DNA of 64,000 bases from UBA1764 sp045642565 (GCA_045642565.1 JAZUJE010000008.1:186001-250000); one strand, 5' to 3'; shown: positions 7,873 to 16,361, counted from the first letter of the stretch. Program-made: numbers and translations. Notes: generated from the sequence alone by a model not told the origin.

Positions 7873-7895
7873 GGGCTCGATTGTGAGCCCTTTTT
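7873..7895 (+). terminator. Intrinsic terminator between rpmA and obgE
   Basis: The stem GGGCTC / GAGCCC (7873-7878 with 7885-7890) has a six-base loop and is followed by TTTTT. It ends only eight bases before the obgE ATG and leaves no ribosome-binding site for that gene. Confidence 0.85.
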
Positions 7896-7903
7896 CATTT
7901 GTT

Positions 7904-9187
7904 ATGGCAAATTCATTTGTAGATAAAGCACAAATTTATATAAAATCCGGAAAAGGTGGAAATGGTGCAGTTTCATTTAGACGCGAAGCAAACATTCCAC
8001 AAGGTGGTCCAGATGGTGGTAATGGTGGCAAAGGCGGTGACATTGTGTTACAAGCCGATGTTAGCTTACGTACATTAATGGATTTTAGATATAAAACGAA
8101 ATATGTAGCTGAAGATGGAGAAGACGGTCGTGGCCGCCAACAGTTCGGAAAAGATGGTTCTGATTTGATTATTAAAGTTCCTGTAGGAACTTTAGTCAGA
8201 GACTTTGACACCCAAGAAATAATGGCTGATTTAGTTGAGAATGGTCAAAAATTTGTTGCTGCAAAAGGCGGCAAGGGTGGAAAAGGGAATGTACTTTTTA
8301 AAAATTCCGTTCGTCAAGCACCGAATTTTGCAGAAGCCGGAGGCTTTGCAAAGGAAAAGCATATTGAGTTGGAGTTAAAATTGATTGCCGATGTAGGATT
8401 GCTTGGATATCCAAATGTAGGAAAAAGTACTTTACTTTCTGTTTCAACATCTGCCAATCCCAAAATTGCGAACTACCATTTTACGACACTAACTCCGAAA
8501 CTTGGCGTTGTAAACATGTATGATTCTTCTTTTGTTATGGCAGACATACCGGGACTTATTGAAGGAGCTTCTAAAGGACAAGGCCTTGGACTTGATTTCT
8601 TAAAACATATAGAAAGAACAAGAATTTTGATTCATATTGTTGATGTATCCGGAAGTGAAGGCCGCGATCCAATTGAAGATTTTGAAAAAATTAATTCAGA
8701 ACTTAGTCAGTATTCGAAAAAATTAGCGTCAAAGCCTCAAATAGTTGCCGGAAATAAAACAGATATGGTTTCTCAAAGTGACTTGAAACGTTTTAAAGAT
8801 TATATCGAAACAAAAGGCTTAAAATTTTATCCAATTTGCGCCCCGATTCATGAAGGTGTTGATGAATTATTAAAGGCTACATATCAGCTTCTGTGTGAAA
8901 CGGCTCCAGAAGAAGACATAATTATTCCATATGAGGCTCGGGATACAGAAGAAGATGAAGATTATAGAGAATTATATCTTTCAATGGAGAATGGCATCTT
9001 TGTTGTTCGCGGAAAGCAACTTGAAAAAATATTTAATTCAACGAATTTTAATGACACTGGTTCTGTGAGATATTTGCAAAGATATATTGAAGAAAGAGGA
9101 GCCATTGAGCAGTTTAAAGAGATGGGTCTTCAGGATGGAGATACTATTAGAATAATTGATTACGATTTCGAATATATCGATGAGTAG
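7904..9187 (+). CDS. obgE: Obg-family GTPase ObgE/CgtA
   Basis: Essential ribosome-associated GTPase involved in 50S assembly and stress signalling. It has the Gly-rich Obg fold (residues 1-158, SGKGGNGAVSFRRE), then the G domain with G1 GYPNVGKST near 168, DIPGLIEGAS near 214 and NKTD near 286, and the C-terminal OCT domain (about 345-427). At 427 residues it is complete. I set the start at ATG 7904, where the standard N-terminus MANSFVDKA begins; an in-frame GTG lies inside the terminator hairpin and is unlikely. No Shine-Dalgarno sequence precedes it. It overlaps the next gene by eight bases. Confidence 0.96.
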   Translation: MANSFVDKAQIYIKSGKGGNGAVSFRREANIPQGGPDGGNGGKGGDIVLQADVSLRTLMDFRYKTKYVAEDGEDGRGRQQFGKDGSDLIIKVPVGTLVRDFDTQEIMADLVENGQKFVAAKGGKGGKGNVLFKNSVRQAPNFAEAGGFAKEKHIELELKLIADVGLLGYPNVGKSTLLSVSTSANPKIANYHFTTLTPKLGVVNMYDSSFVMADIPGLIEGASKGQGLGLDFLKHIERTRILIHIVDVSGSEGRDPIEDFEKINSELSQYSKKLASKPQIVAGNKTDMVSQSDLKRFKDYIETKGLKFYPICAPIHEGVDELLKATYQLLCETAPEEDIIIPYEARDTEEDEDYRELYLSMENGIFVVRGKQLEKIFNSTNFNDTGSVRYLQRYIEERGAIEQFKEMGLQDGDTIRIIDYDFEYIDE

Positions 9188-11003
9188 TGTACAGTTACAA
9201 TTAGACAAAATATTAAACAAGGTTGAAAAGCCTGCAAGGTATATTGGCGGTGAACTAAATCAGGTTGTGAAAAAAGATTCTCCTGATATGCTTAGATTTG
9301 CATTTTGCTTTCCAGATACATATGAAATAGGAATGTCATATGTTGGGTTGCAGTTACTATATTACCTTGTGAACAAAAAAGAGAAACTATGGTGTGAAAG
9401 AGTATTTGCTCCGGCAAAAGATATGGCGGAAGCAATGAAATCTGCCGGAGTTCCTCTTTTTACGTTAGAAAGCAAAACACCTGTCAAGGAATGTGATGTT
9501 GTAGGTTTTACATTACAGTATGAATTAGGATATACAAATATCCTTATGTGTCTTGATGAAGCGGGAATTCCGTTATTAAGCAAGGATAGGACAGAAAATG
9601 ATCCAATAATTATTGCCGGAGGACCATGCTGTTTTAATCCGGAACCTTTTGCTGATTTTATAGATGTAGTTCAAGTAGGTGATGGTGAAGAACAACTGTT
9701 AGAACTTCTTGAATTAGCAAGGCAGCGTAAAATTAATTCATGGACAAAAAAAGAATTCTTAGAAAGGGCTGTAAAAATTCAAGGAATTTATGTTCCTTCG
9801 TTTTATGATGAAAATCACAATAAATTAAACCCTAATGCCCCTGACAAAGTGACGCGAGCTTTTTTAGCCGATTTAAACAACATCGATTATCCGCACAAAA
9901 CTATTGTTCCCTTAATCGAAATTGTACATGATAGACCAAGTGTTGAAATTTTCAGAGGATGCACAAGAGGGTGTAGATTTTGCCAAGCAGGAATGAATTA
10001 TCGTCCAGTTAGAGAACGCGATAAGGATCAAGTTGTAGAAATTGCCAAATCGCAGCTTAAAGATAGTGGACATCAGGAAATCTCTGTTCTTTCACTTTCA
10101 ACTTCTGATTACTCACAGTTTGAAGATTTGATTACAGATTTAATGTCTTATTGTCTGCCTCGGCAAATAGGTATATCTTTACCATCTTTGAGGATGGATA
10201 ATTTTGCATTTAAAATTCTTGATGAGATGCAAGGCGTTAGGAAAACCGGTCTTACTTTTGCTTGCGAGGCGGGTACTCAAAGATTAAGAGATGTAATTAA
10301 CAAGAATATTACAGAAGAAGATATTTTTAAAACTTTAGATCAGGCTATGGATATGGGATGGCAGTCTGTAAAATTGTATTTTATGATGGGACTTCCAACA
10401 GAAACATATGAAGATTTAGATGGTATAGTAGATTTGGCATCAAGAATTATGAAGCTTGCGCGAGAGAAAGGCAAACGTTTTAATGTATCTGTATCTGTAT
10501 CTAATTTTGTACCTAAACCACAAACTGCTTTTCAATGGGTTAGACAAAATACAACTGAAGAATTTGAACAGAAGCATATTTATTTAAAAGAAAAATTTAA
10601 GAGCGTTAAGGGCGTTACATATAGATATCATGGAAGTTATCAATCACATTTAGAAGCATATTTCGCTCGTGGTGACAGGCAACTTTGTAAGACACTTTTA
10701 GCTGCATATAAAAAAGGTTGTTGTTTTGATGCATGGAGTGAAAGTTTTAAAAAAGATTTATGGATTGAAGCTTTAGAAGAAACTGGTATAGATGATACAT
10801 ATTTTGCTGTTAATGAATTAAATCCAAACATGCCTCAGCCTTGGGAAATAATTGATAATGGTGTTAGTCATGATTTCTATCTTAAAGAATGGGAAAAAGC
10901 TAAAGCCGGAATAACAACAAAAGATTGCAGATATGAATGCCAAAACTGTGGAATAAATAAACATATACCTTGTCATTTTGGAGGGGTATTTAAGCATGAG
11001 TAG
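9180..11003 (+). CDS. TIGR03960-family radical SAM protein
   Basis: B12-binding-type radical SAM protein of the TIGR03960 family, which in Clostridia and other Gram-positives is nearly always followed by a DUF2344 (TIGR03936) gene, as here. In some lineages the two are fused, so they probably act together, perhaps on RNA or ribosomes; the reaction is not known. The iron-sulfur cluster cysteines are C261-x3-C265-x2-C268 (CTRGCRFC). A further Cys-rich patch near the C-terminus (CRYECQNCG...PCHFGG) may bind zinc. ATG 9180 gives 607 residues and overlaps obgE by eight bases (ATGAGTAG). Confidence 0.9.
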   Translation: MSSVQLQLDKILNKVEKPARYIGGELNQVVKKDSPDMLRFAFCFPDTYEIGMSYVGLQLLYYLVNKKEKLWCERVFAPAKDMAEAMKSAGVPLFTLESKTPVKECDVVGFTLQYELGYTNILMCLDEAGIPLLSKDRTENDPIIIAGGPCCFNPEPFADFIDVVQVGDGEEQLLELLELARQRKINSWTKKEFLERAVKIQGIYVPSFYDENHNKLNPNAPDKVTRAFLADLNNIDYPHKTIVPLIEIVHDRPSVEIFRGCTRGCRFCQAGMNYRPVRERDKDQVVEIAKSQLKDSGHQEISVLSLSTSDYSQFEDLITDLMSYCLPRQIGISLPSLRMDNFAFKILDEMQGVRKTGLTFACEAGTQRLRDVINKNITEEDIFKTLDQAMDMGWQSVKLYFMMGLPTETYEDLDGIVDLASRIMKLAREKGKRFNVSVSVSNFVPKPQTAFQWVRQNTTEEFEQKHIYLKEKFKSVKGVTYRYHGSYQSHLEAYFARGDRQLCKTLLAAYKKGCCFDAWSESFKKDLWIEALEETGIDDTYFAVNELNPNMPQPWEIIDNGVSHDFYLKEWEKAKAGITTKDCRYECQNCGINKHIPCHFGGVFKHE

Positions 11004-11679
11004 ATACGTTTTAACTTTTTACAAAAAAGGTAATATGCGTTTTATTTCGCATCTTGATATGCAAAGGCTTTTTAGAAGAGTTTTATACAAGGCAAATATC
11101 CCTTTAAGCTTTTCTCAAGGATTTAATCCTCATCCTATTACCAATATAGTTCAACCATTATCATTGGGTTTTGAAGCAGAACGTGACTATTTTGAATTTG
11201 AAACCACAGAACAGCTTTTAGTTGGAACTATTGTTGAAAAGCTTAATCGTGCTTTGCCTGATGGTATTAAATTTATCGAATGTAAAGAAATACCTCACGA
11301 GAAGAAAAACCTTTCATCGGTTTGTGAATATTCAGCATTTAAGGTTTATATCGCCAATGTGAATATTTCTGTTGATGATATCAACAATTTTTTAGATCAA
11401 AAAGAAATCTTTGTATTAAAGCGTGACAAAAAGACAAAACAATACGTAGAAAAGGATATGAAAAAATGGATATATTCCTTTTCAAATCCAACTCAATTGG
11501 GCGATTTTAAAGTTATTAATATGATATTAAGAGCGGCTCCAAATGAAACTTTAAATCCGGCACAATTGTGTGACAGTTTGCTAAAGTTTCTTAACCAAAC
11601 AAGCGAAGACGTTCGAATAGTCAGGACAGAACTATATTTCCCAGAAAATGGTAATTTAGTCAAACTTTTTGATAGATAA
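10996..11679 (+). CDS. TIGR03936/DUF2344 family protein
   Basis: A 227-residue protein of the DUF2344 family, the constant partner of the preceding radical SAM protein. The N-terminus RYVLTFYKKGNMRFISHLDM followed by FSQGFNPHP is the family hallmark. ATG 10996 has a GGAGGGG site (10980-10986), and the gene overlaps its partner by eight bases, indicating translational coupling. Function is not established; a role with the radical SAM enzyme in modifying an RNA or protein target is an inference from their fusion in other genomes. Confidence 0.9.
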   Translation: MSRYVLTFYKKGNMRFISHLDMQRLFRRVLYKANIPLSFSQGFNPHPITNIVQPLSLGFEAERDYFEFETTEQLLVGTIVEKLNRALPDGIKFIECKEIPHEKKNLSSVCEYSAFKVYIANVNISVDDINNFLDQKEIFVLKRDKKTKQYVEKDMKKWIYSFSNPTQLGDFKVINMILRAAPNETLNPAQLCDSLLKFLNQTSEDVRIVRTELYFPENGNLVKLFDR

Positions 11680-11703
11680 ACTGTATTATTTCATAAAAAA
11701 GTA

Positions 11704-11712
11704 TGCTATACT
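11704..11712 (+). promoter_or_regulatory. Extended -10 promoter for the SLH lipoprotein gene
   Basis: TGC followed by TATACT (11707-11712) is an extended -10 element with no good -35. The expected start near 11719 leaves only about four bases before the ATG at 11723. Confidence 0.5.
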
Positions 11713-11722
11713 ATATAAACCT

Positions 11723-12334
11723 ATGAAGAAGTTATTAGTTCTTATTTTAATATTGGCAATGGGTGTAGGTATGGTTTCCTGCGGAAACGGAAGTAGTTCT
11801 TCAGAAGCTAAACCTAATATTGATGCTGCCGCAGTTTACCAGGATGTGAAAAATGGTGACTGGTATGAAGAATCTGTATCTTGGGCTGTTAGTGAAAAAA
11901 TTGTTTCCGAAGCTAAACCAGATTTGTTTGGAGTAGATATTTCTATAACAAAAGCGCAGCTTATATTGTCATTATGGAAAGCTGCCGGAGCTCCTGGTCG
12001 TGTTGTTTCAGCTAAAACTGTTCCAGATTCTGATCCAAATTCAGATTTATCCAAAGCTATAGATTGGGCTTTTGAACAAGGCATTATCAAAACCTCATCC
12101 GAATCTTCTTCTACAGATATAGCTTCGCGTCTTGATGCAATCGACTTTATGTGGAAAGAAGCAGAAAGTCCAAGTGTTAATACTACTGACAATTTCGATG
12201 ATACTCCGGGCATAGAATCTGTAGCTTGGGCAAAGCTTAATGGAATTGCATTAGGGGTTGGACACAATTTATTTGCTCCTGATATTGATTGTTCCAAAGC
12301 GCATTTAGTAACATTCTTATTTAGGGCAAAATAA
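11723..12334 (+). CDS. Lipoprotein with three SLH domains
   Basis: A 203-residue secreted protein. It has a basic N-terminus, a hydrophobic stretch and a lipobox-like GMVSCG, so it is probably lipid-anchored at about C19, followed by a Ser-rich linker. The rest is three surface-layer homology repeats (about residues 38-90, 95-150 and 155-203; compare YQDVKNGDWYEESVSWAV and FDDTPGIESVAWAKLNGIA), which bind pyruvylated secondary cell-wall polymers. An SLH protein anchored to the membrane at one end and able to bind wall polymer at the other could tie the envelope layers together; that is inference. There is no visible Shine-Dalgarno sequence, and the promoter is so close that the mRNA may be almost leaderless. 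ATG 11723 was chosen because it starts the signal peptide. Confidence 0.82.
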   Translation: MKKLLVLILILAMGVGMVSCGNGSSSSEAKPNIDAAAVYQDVKNGDWYEESVSWAVSEKIVSEAKPDLFGVDISITKAQLILSLWKAAGAPGRVVSAKTVPDSDPNSDLSKAIDWAFEQGIIKTSSESSSTDIASRLDAIDFMWKEAESPSVNTTDNFDDTPGIESVAWAKLNGIALGVGHNLFAPDIDCSKAHLVTFLFRAK

Positions 12335-12355
12335 TTATTTATGATTACTAATTGT

Positions 12356-12383
12356 AAACTGGCTTTATATAGCCAGTTTTTTT
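12356..12383 (+). terminator. Intrinsic terminator after the SLH lipoprotein gene
   Basis: The stem AAACTGGCT / AGCCAGTTT has a six-base loop, followed by a T run. Confidence 0.92.
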
Positions 12384-12391
12384 ATATATAT

Positions 12392-12419
12392 TTGACATTA
12401 ATTTTTTTGAGCTTATACT
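12392..12419 (+). promoter_or_regulatory. Promoter of the rubrerythrin gene
   Basis: -35 TTGACA (12392-12397), 16-base spacer, -10 TATACT (12414-12419). Confidence 0.8.
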
Positions 12420-12429
12420 AAATAGTATA
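12414..12429. promoter_or_regulatory. Palindrome over the rubrerythrin -10 element, probable operator
   Basis: TATACTA-AA-TAGTATA is a perfect 7-2-7 inverted repeat that begins with the -10 hexamer. Its position is ideal for a repressor. The gene's oxidative-stress role suggests a PerR-like or Fur-family regulator, but the sequence is not a clear match to the PerR box. Confidence 0.55.
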
Positions 12430-12494
12430 GATGGTGAAATTACATCTTTATATTTATTTAATGCTAGAAAATTAAATCACGGGAGGATAAAAAA

Positions 12495-13079
12495 ATGAAA
12501 AAATGGGTTTGCCCAGTATGTGGTTATGTTTATGAAGGAGAAAATGTACCAGAAGGTTTTGCATGTCCAACATGTAAATGTCCAGGAACAAAATTTACTG
12601 AAATGAAGCAAGGTGGGGCTCTTGCTGCTGAACATGTATTTGGAGTAGGTATGCAGCTTGATGCTTGCAGTGAAGCTGATAAAAAATATATCGTTGAACA
12701 ACTTAAAGCTAATTTTAATGGTGAGTGTACAGAAGTTGGTATGTACCTTTGCATGGCAAGAATTGCTCATAGAGAAGGCTATCCAGAGATTGGTCTTTAC
12801 TGGGAAAAAGCTGCATTTGAAGAAGCAGAGCATGCTGCAAAATTTGCAGAGCTTCTTGGTTCTGAATGTGAAGCTAATATGACAACATCTACAGAAAAGA
12901 ATCTTCGCTGGAGAGTTGATTGTGAATATGGTGCAACAGCAGGAAAGTTTGAACTTGCTAAGGTTGCTAAAGCTAACAACCTCGATGCTATTCATGATAC
13001 CGTTCACGAAATGGCTCGCGACGAGGCAAGACACGGTAGGGCATTTGAAGGTCTTTTAAAGAGATACTTCGGAAAGTAG
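12495..13079 (+). CDS. Reverse rubrerythrin (rubredoxin domain first)
   Basis: Cytoplasmic peroxide-detoxifying non-haem iron protein. Residues 1-35 form a rubredoxin FeS4 site with C6-x2-C9 and C24-x2-C27. The remaining residues form a ferritin-like four-helix bundle with a di-iron site, with Glu/His pairs visible in FEEAEHAAKF and EMARDEARHGRAF. In classical rubrerythrin the rubredoxin domain is at the C-terminus; the front position seen here defines the reverse rubrerythrins of clostridia, which reduce hydrogen peroxide and oxygen with NADH via partner reductases. At 194 residues it is of usual size. ATG 12495 follows GGGAGGA. It stands alone, with its own promoter, operator-like palindrome and terminator. 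Confidence 0.95.
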   Translation: MKKWVCPVCGYVYEGENVPEGFACPTCKCPGTKFTEMKQGGALAAEHVFGVGMQLDACSEADKKYIVEQLKANFNGECTEVGMYLCMARIAHREGYPEIGLYWEKAAFEEAEHAAKFAELLGSECEANMTTSTEKNLRWRVDCEYGATAGKFELAKVAKANNLDAIHDTVHEMARDEARHGRAFEGLLKRYFGK

Positions 13080-13085
13080 TAACTA

Positions 13086-13120
13086 AAAAGAGTATGCATT
13101 ATGCATACTCTTTTATTTTT
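13086..13120. terminator. Bidirectional terminator between convergent genes
   Basis: The long stem AAAAGAGTATGCAT / ATGCATACTCTTTT is followed by T-rich sequence on the + strand and A-rich sequence upstream, so it can end both the rubrerythrin transcript and the leftward transcript that ends at 13113. Confidence 0.85.
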
Positions 13121-13706
13121 CAAAAATCATTATTCCAAAGTCTTGGCTTCTGTGGAAATCTGGCTTTTCGCTTAATACAGGGTTCCATGACATATAATGG
13201 GGAACTATAGTCTTATCGCCACATTTGTAACAATTTGCCTTGATTTTAGGGCTTGTACGAGGTGAAAAATCGGGGTAGAAGTCTTTAATAAAATCAATTG
13301 GGATTGAATAAAAGGCTTCCCATCCGGTATTTGTTTCTTTTGTTTGTATATTAAATTTTTCTTGAGGATTTTTAAGAAGAATTCTAAATCTTTTTGATCG
13401 TTCTCTTCCAAATCCGAGATAGATATTGCCTAAAGGGTTTATTTCAATATTAAAATATCTTCCGTCAGAAGCTAAATCAAAGAAGAACTCCATACAACTA
13501 TCATTACATACTTGAGCAGTAATTTCTTTTTCCTCTTTTCTTATGTTTTTTTCTTCTGCTATTTGGTGAACATATATAGCTTTGTCATCAAAACAAATCT
13601 GTTGAGACATTTTAATATTTGCATCTGCCAACCAAAGAATCTCTGAGACATCTAAATAGGGAATATTTTTCCAATCTGATTTATGTTTTATAATATATTC
13701 TTTCAT
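13113..13706 (-). CDS. CBM9-like carbohydrate-binding protein
   Basis: A 197-residue single-domain protein without signal peptide that resembles the family-9 carbohydrate-binding-like domain (DOMON/CBM9 sandwich). The family-typical pieces are CMEFFFDLASDGRYFNIEINPLG, WEAFYSIPIDF and the end SWNPVLSEKPDFHRSQDFG. Stand-alone proteins of this type are common in Clostridia next to sugar transport genes, consistent with its place after the ABC permeases here. Ligand and role are unknown. A hairpin lies between it and the permease gene, so it may be expressed separately or by read-through. No clear Shine-Dalgarno sequence is visible before ATG 13706. Confidence 0.78.
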   Translation of the reverse strand: MKEYIIKHKSDWKNIPYLDVSEILWLADANIKMSQQICFDDKAIYVHQIAEEKNIRKEEKEITAQVCNDSCMEFFFDLASDGRYFNIEINPLGNIYLGFGRERSKRFRILLKNPQEKFNIQTKETNTGWEAFYSIPIDFIKDFYPDFSPRTSPKIKANCYKCGDKTIVPHYMSWNPVLSEKPDFHRSQDFGIMIFEK

Positions 13707-13717
13707 AATTATTTAAT

Positions 13718-13752
13718 AAAAGGAGCTTCAATTTATTGACGCTCCTTTTTCA
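13718..13752. terminator. Hairpin terminator at the end of the sugar ABC operon
   Basis: AAAAGGAGC (13718-13726) pairs with GCTCCTTTT (13741-13749). On the leftward strand it follows the permease gene and is trailed by TTTTATT. The CBM9-like gene begins only 12 bases later. Confidence 0.8.
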
Positions 13753-13760
13753 CAAAATAT

Positions 13761-15359
13761 TTAACCTTTTACACCGCCAGAAGTCAATCCATCAGCTAAG
13801 TGTTTTTCTATACACATAAATAGAATTACTACAGGAATTGTTGCAAGGAGTGATGCTGCAAATAAGTATTGCCACTCAATCATATTAAATGAAGAGAATT
13901 GTGTAATACCAACTGTAATTGGTCTATTTGTTGCTGTAGAAATAAGTACAGTGGAAATTGTATATTCATTCCATGCATTTATAAAAATGAAAATTAATGT
14001 TGTAACAATTCCCGGAGCTGCCATAGGTAACAAAATATGAATTAATGACCCTAACGTTGTGCATCCATCAATACGTGCTGCATGTTCCATTTCCGGGGAA
14101 ATTGAGATGAAGGTTCCTCTAAGTAGCCAAATCGCAAAAGCTTGATTAAATGCAGCGTTAATGAACATTAACCCCAATAGGCTATCATTCAGATTGAGAG
14201 TTCTCATTAATTGCGAAATACCAATTAAAAGTACTACAGGAGAGAACATTTGACTCATGATTACAAAACCAAGGAAAACTTTTCTGCCTTTGTATCTCAT
14301 ACGAGCCATGGAATAAGCCGCCGGAATTCCGCATACAAGAGCAATTATCGTAGCTCCGCCAGCAATAAGCATTGAATTGAGTAGATAACGAAGTACGCCT
14401 CTATTTAGAATATCTTTCATATTACTCCAAATCCATTTAGTTGGGAAAATATGCAAGAAGAACATGTCATTAGTTTCTGCACTGGATCTGAACCCTGTAA
14501 CAAGCATTACATAATACGGGTAAAGTGTGATAATGCAAACTACACAAATGAATAAGTAAAGTAATATCCTTACTAAAGAATGCTTTATAGCACCATATCT
14601 GATTTGGAGTGCTCCGAGTAGCATCACAATAATGCTTGGAAGAACCGCCCATCCCCAACCGGTTGCACTATATTCAAGGCTTTTTGCATAACTGTTTATA
14701 TTACTTCCGGCAAATCCGTCAAATAGGAAATAATCAAGTTTTTCATAAAAACCACTGGCATTAGCACAGTCTTTTAGATTATTTTCAAATAAGAACACCT
14801 GACGCGAAAAAGCATAAGTGTTTGACATAAAGAAAATTGGCACAAGCAATATTGCGATTAAAAGTAGGGCACATGCCGCAGTTCTAAAAGCTTTAGCTTT
14901 GCCATATAATCCGGCCCATAATACATCACTTGTTCCTGCAAGACCCGCAGCTATACAAGCAATAGATAGTAAAACCAAAAGAAGAATAGCAAGCAAAATC
15001 CAAGAGGATGTTAACCCAGCTCCGAGGAATGAAAAACCGCTTCTTTCAAAGTTTGTTTTTAAAGTCATTGTTAATGTACTATTAACTTTTCCTGTAGATA
15101 ATGTTTTTTCTTCAAAAGCTTCAGAAAAAGTTACTTCATAACCGGCGTTTTCAAGTCTTTTCTGTTCAGCTTGTGTGGCTTGTAAACTTGCATTATATGT
15201 TGCATCGCCTTTTACGGTATTTGAAGCTTTATTTGTATATACTGTTGCATTAAAATGATATGCTGGCAGGCAAAGGAAAATAATTGATGCAATAAAAGCT
15301 ATAAGAACAAGAAAGAGGGCAGCTCTATTTTTTGATTTTGGAGAAATATCATTAATCAT
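13761..15359 (-). CDS. Carbohydrate ABC transporter permease (MalG type) with large N-terminal extension
   Basis: Inner-membrane permease of a CUT1-type sugar importer. The C-terminal half (about residues 260-532) is a normal MalG-like module with the ATPase-contacting EAA loop EMEHAARIDGCTTLGSLIHILLP. The N-terminal 250 residues are extra: one membrane segment (about 15-35), an external stretch of about 75 residues, then further hydrophobic segments and a second external loop. At 532 residues it is almost twice the usual 280. I set the start at ATG 15359, which has an AAAGGAGGA site and overlaps the upstream permease by four bases (ATGA). It is the last transporter gene before a terminator. 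Confidence 0.93.
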   Translation of the reverse strand: MINDISPKSKNRAALFLVLIAFIASIIFLCLPAYHFNATVYTNKASNTVKGDATYNASLQATQAEQKRLENAGYEVTFSEAFEEKTLSTGKVNSTLTMTLKTNFERSGFSFLGAGLTSSWILLAILLLVLLSIACIAAGLAGTSDVLWAGLYGKAKAFRTAACALLLIAILLVPIFFMSNTYAFSRQVFLFENNLKDCANASGFYEKLDYFLFDGFAGSNINSYAKSLEYSATGWGWAVLPSIIVMLLGALQIRYGAIKHSLVRILLYLFICVVCIITLYPYYVMLVTGFRSSAETNDMFFLHIFPTKWIWSNMKDILNRGVLRYLLNSMLIAGGATIIALVCGIPAAYSMARMRYKGRKVFLGFVIMSQMFSPVVLLIGISQLMRTLNLNDSLLGLMFINAAFNQAFAIWLLRGTFISISPEMEHAARIDGCTTLGSLIHILLPMAAPGIVTTLIFIFINAWNEYTISTVLISTATNRPITVGITQFSSFNMIEWQYLFAASLLATIPVVILFMCIEKHLADGLTSGGVKG

Positions 15360-16240
15360 TCTGCATCCTCCTTTCTCATTACAGAAATCATGTAAATTCC
15401 AGCACAAATACAAAGTATAATAAATCCTATAACTGAAAGCGCTGTTGCAGGGCCTTTTTGTCTATCATAGAAATTCAACATATACAAATAGGTTATTAAT
15501 GTATCCGTTTGATTTGCAGGGGCTCCTTTTGTCATAGTAAATATGATAGGGAAAGAGTTAAATACATAAATAATATTTAATACAGTACTTACTGTTAAAG
15601 AAGGTTTTACTAAAGGAATGGTAATGTTAAACAGTTTATCCCAAAAGCTTGCACCATCAATGTCCGCTGCTTTGTATAATGAACCATCAATTGATTGAAG
15701 CCCTGATAATACGCAAAATGTTACAAAAGGAATGGTAACAAAGATACCAACCCAACATTCCCAAATAAATTCAATTTGGAAAGAAGATCTCCAGTTGATT
15801 GCCTCTTTAATAATTCCAAGATTTAGAAGCAGGTTGTTTAAATTACCATATTCATATTTAATGATGTAATTCCAAACAGAAGCTTGAACAACAAGAGATG
15901 TTGCCCATGGGAAAACTATTATTGATCTTGCTATTTTGCGACCTTTGAACTTTGTATTTAATACCATTGCAAGTATAAATCCAATAACCGTTGAAAGAAT
16001 TACAACTGAAGCAACCCACCAAAAAGTATTAATCATAACTTGCTTAAAAGCAGGAAGCCCAATTGCATCTTTAAAGTTCTGTAACCCAACAAAACCTCCG
16101 ACGACTCCGGCCTTGCTAACTTCACTAAATGCAATTTTAAATACAATACAAATAGGGAAGACTACAAAAATTGCCATAAGAATCAAACTTGGTAGAAGCC
16201 AAATATATGGTTCTATTCTTTTTGAAAATTTGGAATTCAA
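15356..16240 (-). CDS. Carbohydrate ABC transporter permease (MalF type)
   Basis: First permease of the sugar importer, 294 residues with about six membrane segments. The first spans about 12-32, and the EAA loop is GSLYKAADIDGASFWDKLFNITIPLVKPS. CUT1 systems take up oligosaccharides or glycosides with one binding protein, two permeases and a shared ATPase, and all four are present in this leftward cluster. It overlaps the next permease by four bases. An intercistronic hairpin separates it from the binding-protein gene upstream. Confidence 0.95.
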   Translation of the reverse strand: MNSKFSKRIEPYIWLLPSLILMAIFVVFPICIVFKIAFSEVSKAGVVGGFVGLQNFKDAIGLPAFKQVMINTFWWVASVVILSTVIGFILAMVLNTKFKGRKIARSIIVFPWATSLVVQASVWNYIIKYEYGNLNNLLLNLGIIKEAINWRSSFQIEFIWECWVGIFVTIPFVTFCVLSGLQSIDGSLYKAADIDGASFWDKLFNITIPLVKPSLTVSTVLNIIYVFNSFPIIFTMTKGAPANQTDTLITYLYMLNFYDRQKGPATALSVIGFIILCICAGIYMISVMRKEDAE

Positions 16241-16323
16241 TTTAATTTTCTCTCCTTGTTAGTGCTAAAATTAAGTTTTTAAATACCGTTTTTTTAAAAT
16301 AGTATTTAAAAGCCTAATTAGGT

Positions 16324-16350
16324 TAGGTGGACCCAATGAGGGTCCACCTA
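16324..16350 (-). repeat. Intercistronic hairpin after the binding-protein gene
   Basis: An 11-bp perfect stem (TAGGTGGACCC / GGGTCCACCTA, five-base loop) lies between the binding-protein and permease genes. In the direction of transcription no T run follows directly. It therefore looks like an mRNA-stabilising or partial-termination hairpin that keeps the binding protein more abundant than the permeases, as in maltose-type operons. Confidence 0.65.
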
Positions 16351-16361
16351 TATTTTGTAAA

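Noticed and set aside
11836..12297. 153-residue open frame opposite the SLH lipoprotein gene
   Set aside because: Antisense shadow; the sense frame has clear SLH repeats and a signal peptide.
12477..13034. 185-residue open frame opposite the rubrerythrin gene
   Set aside because: Cys/Phe/Ser-rich translation of the complementary strand of a well-identified gene, with no start signals of its own.
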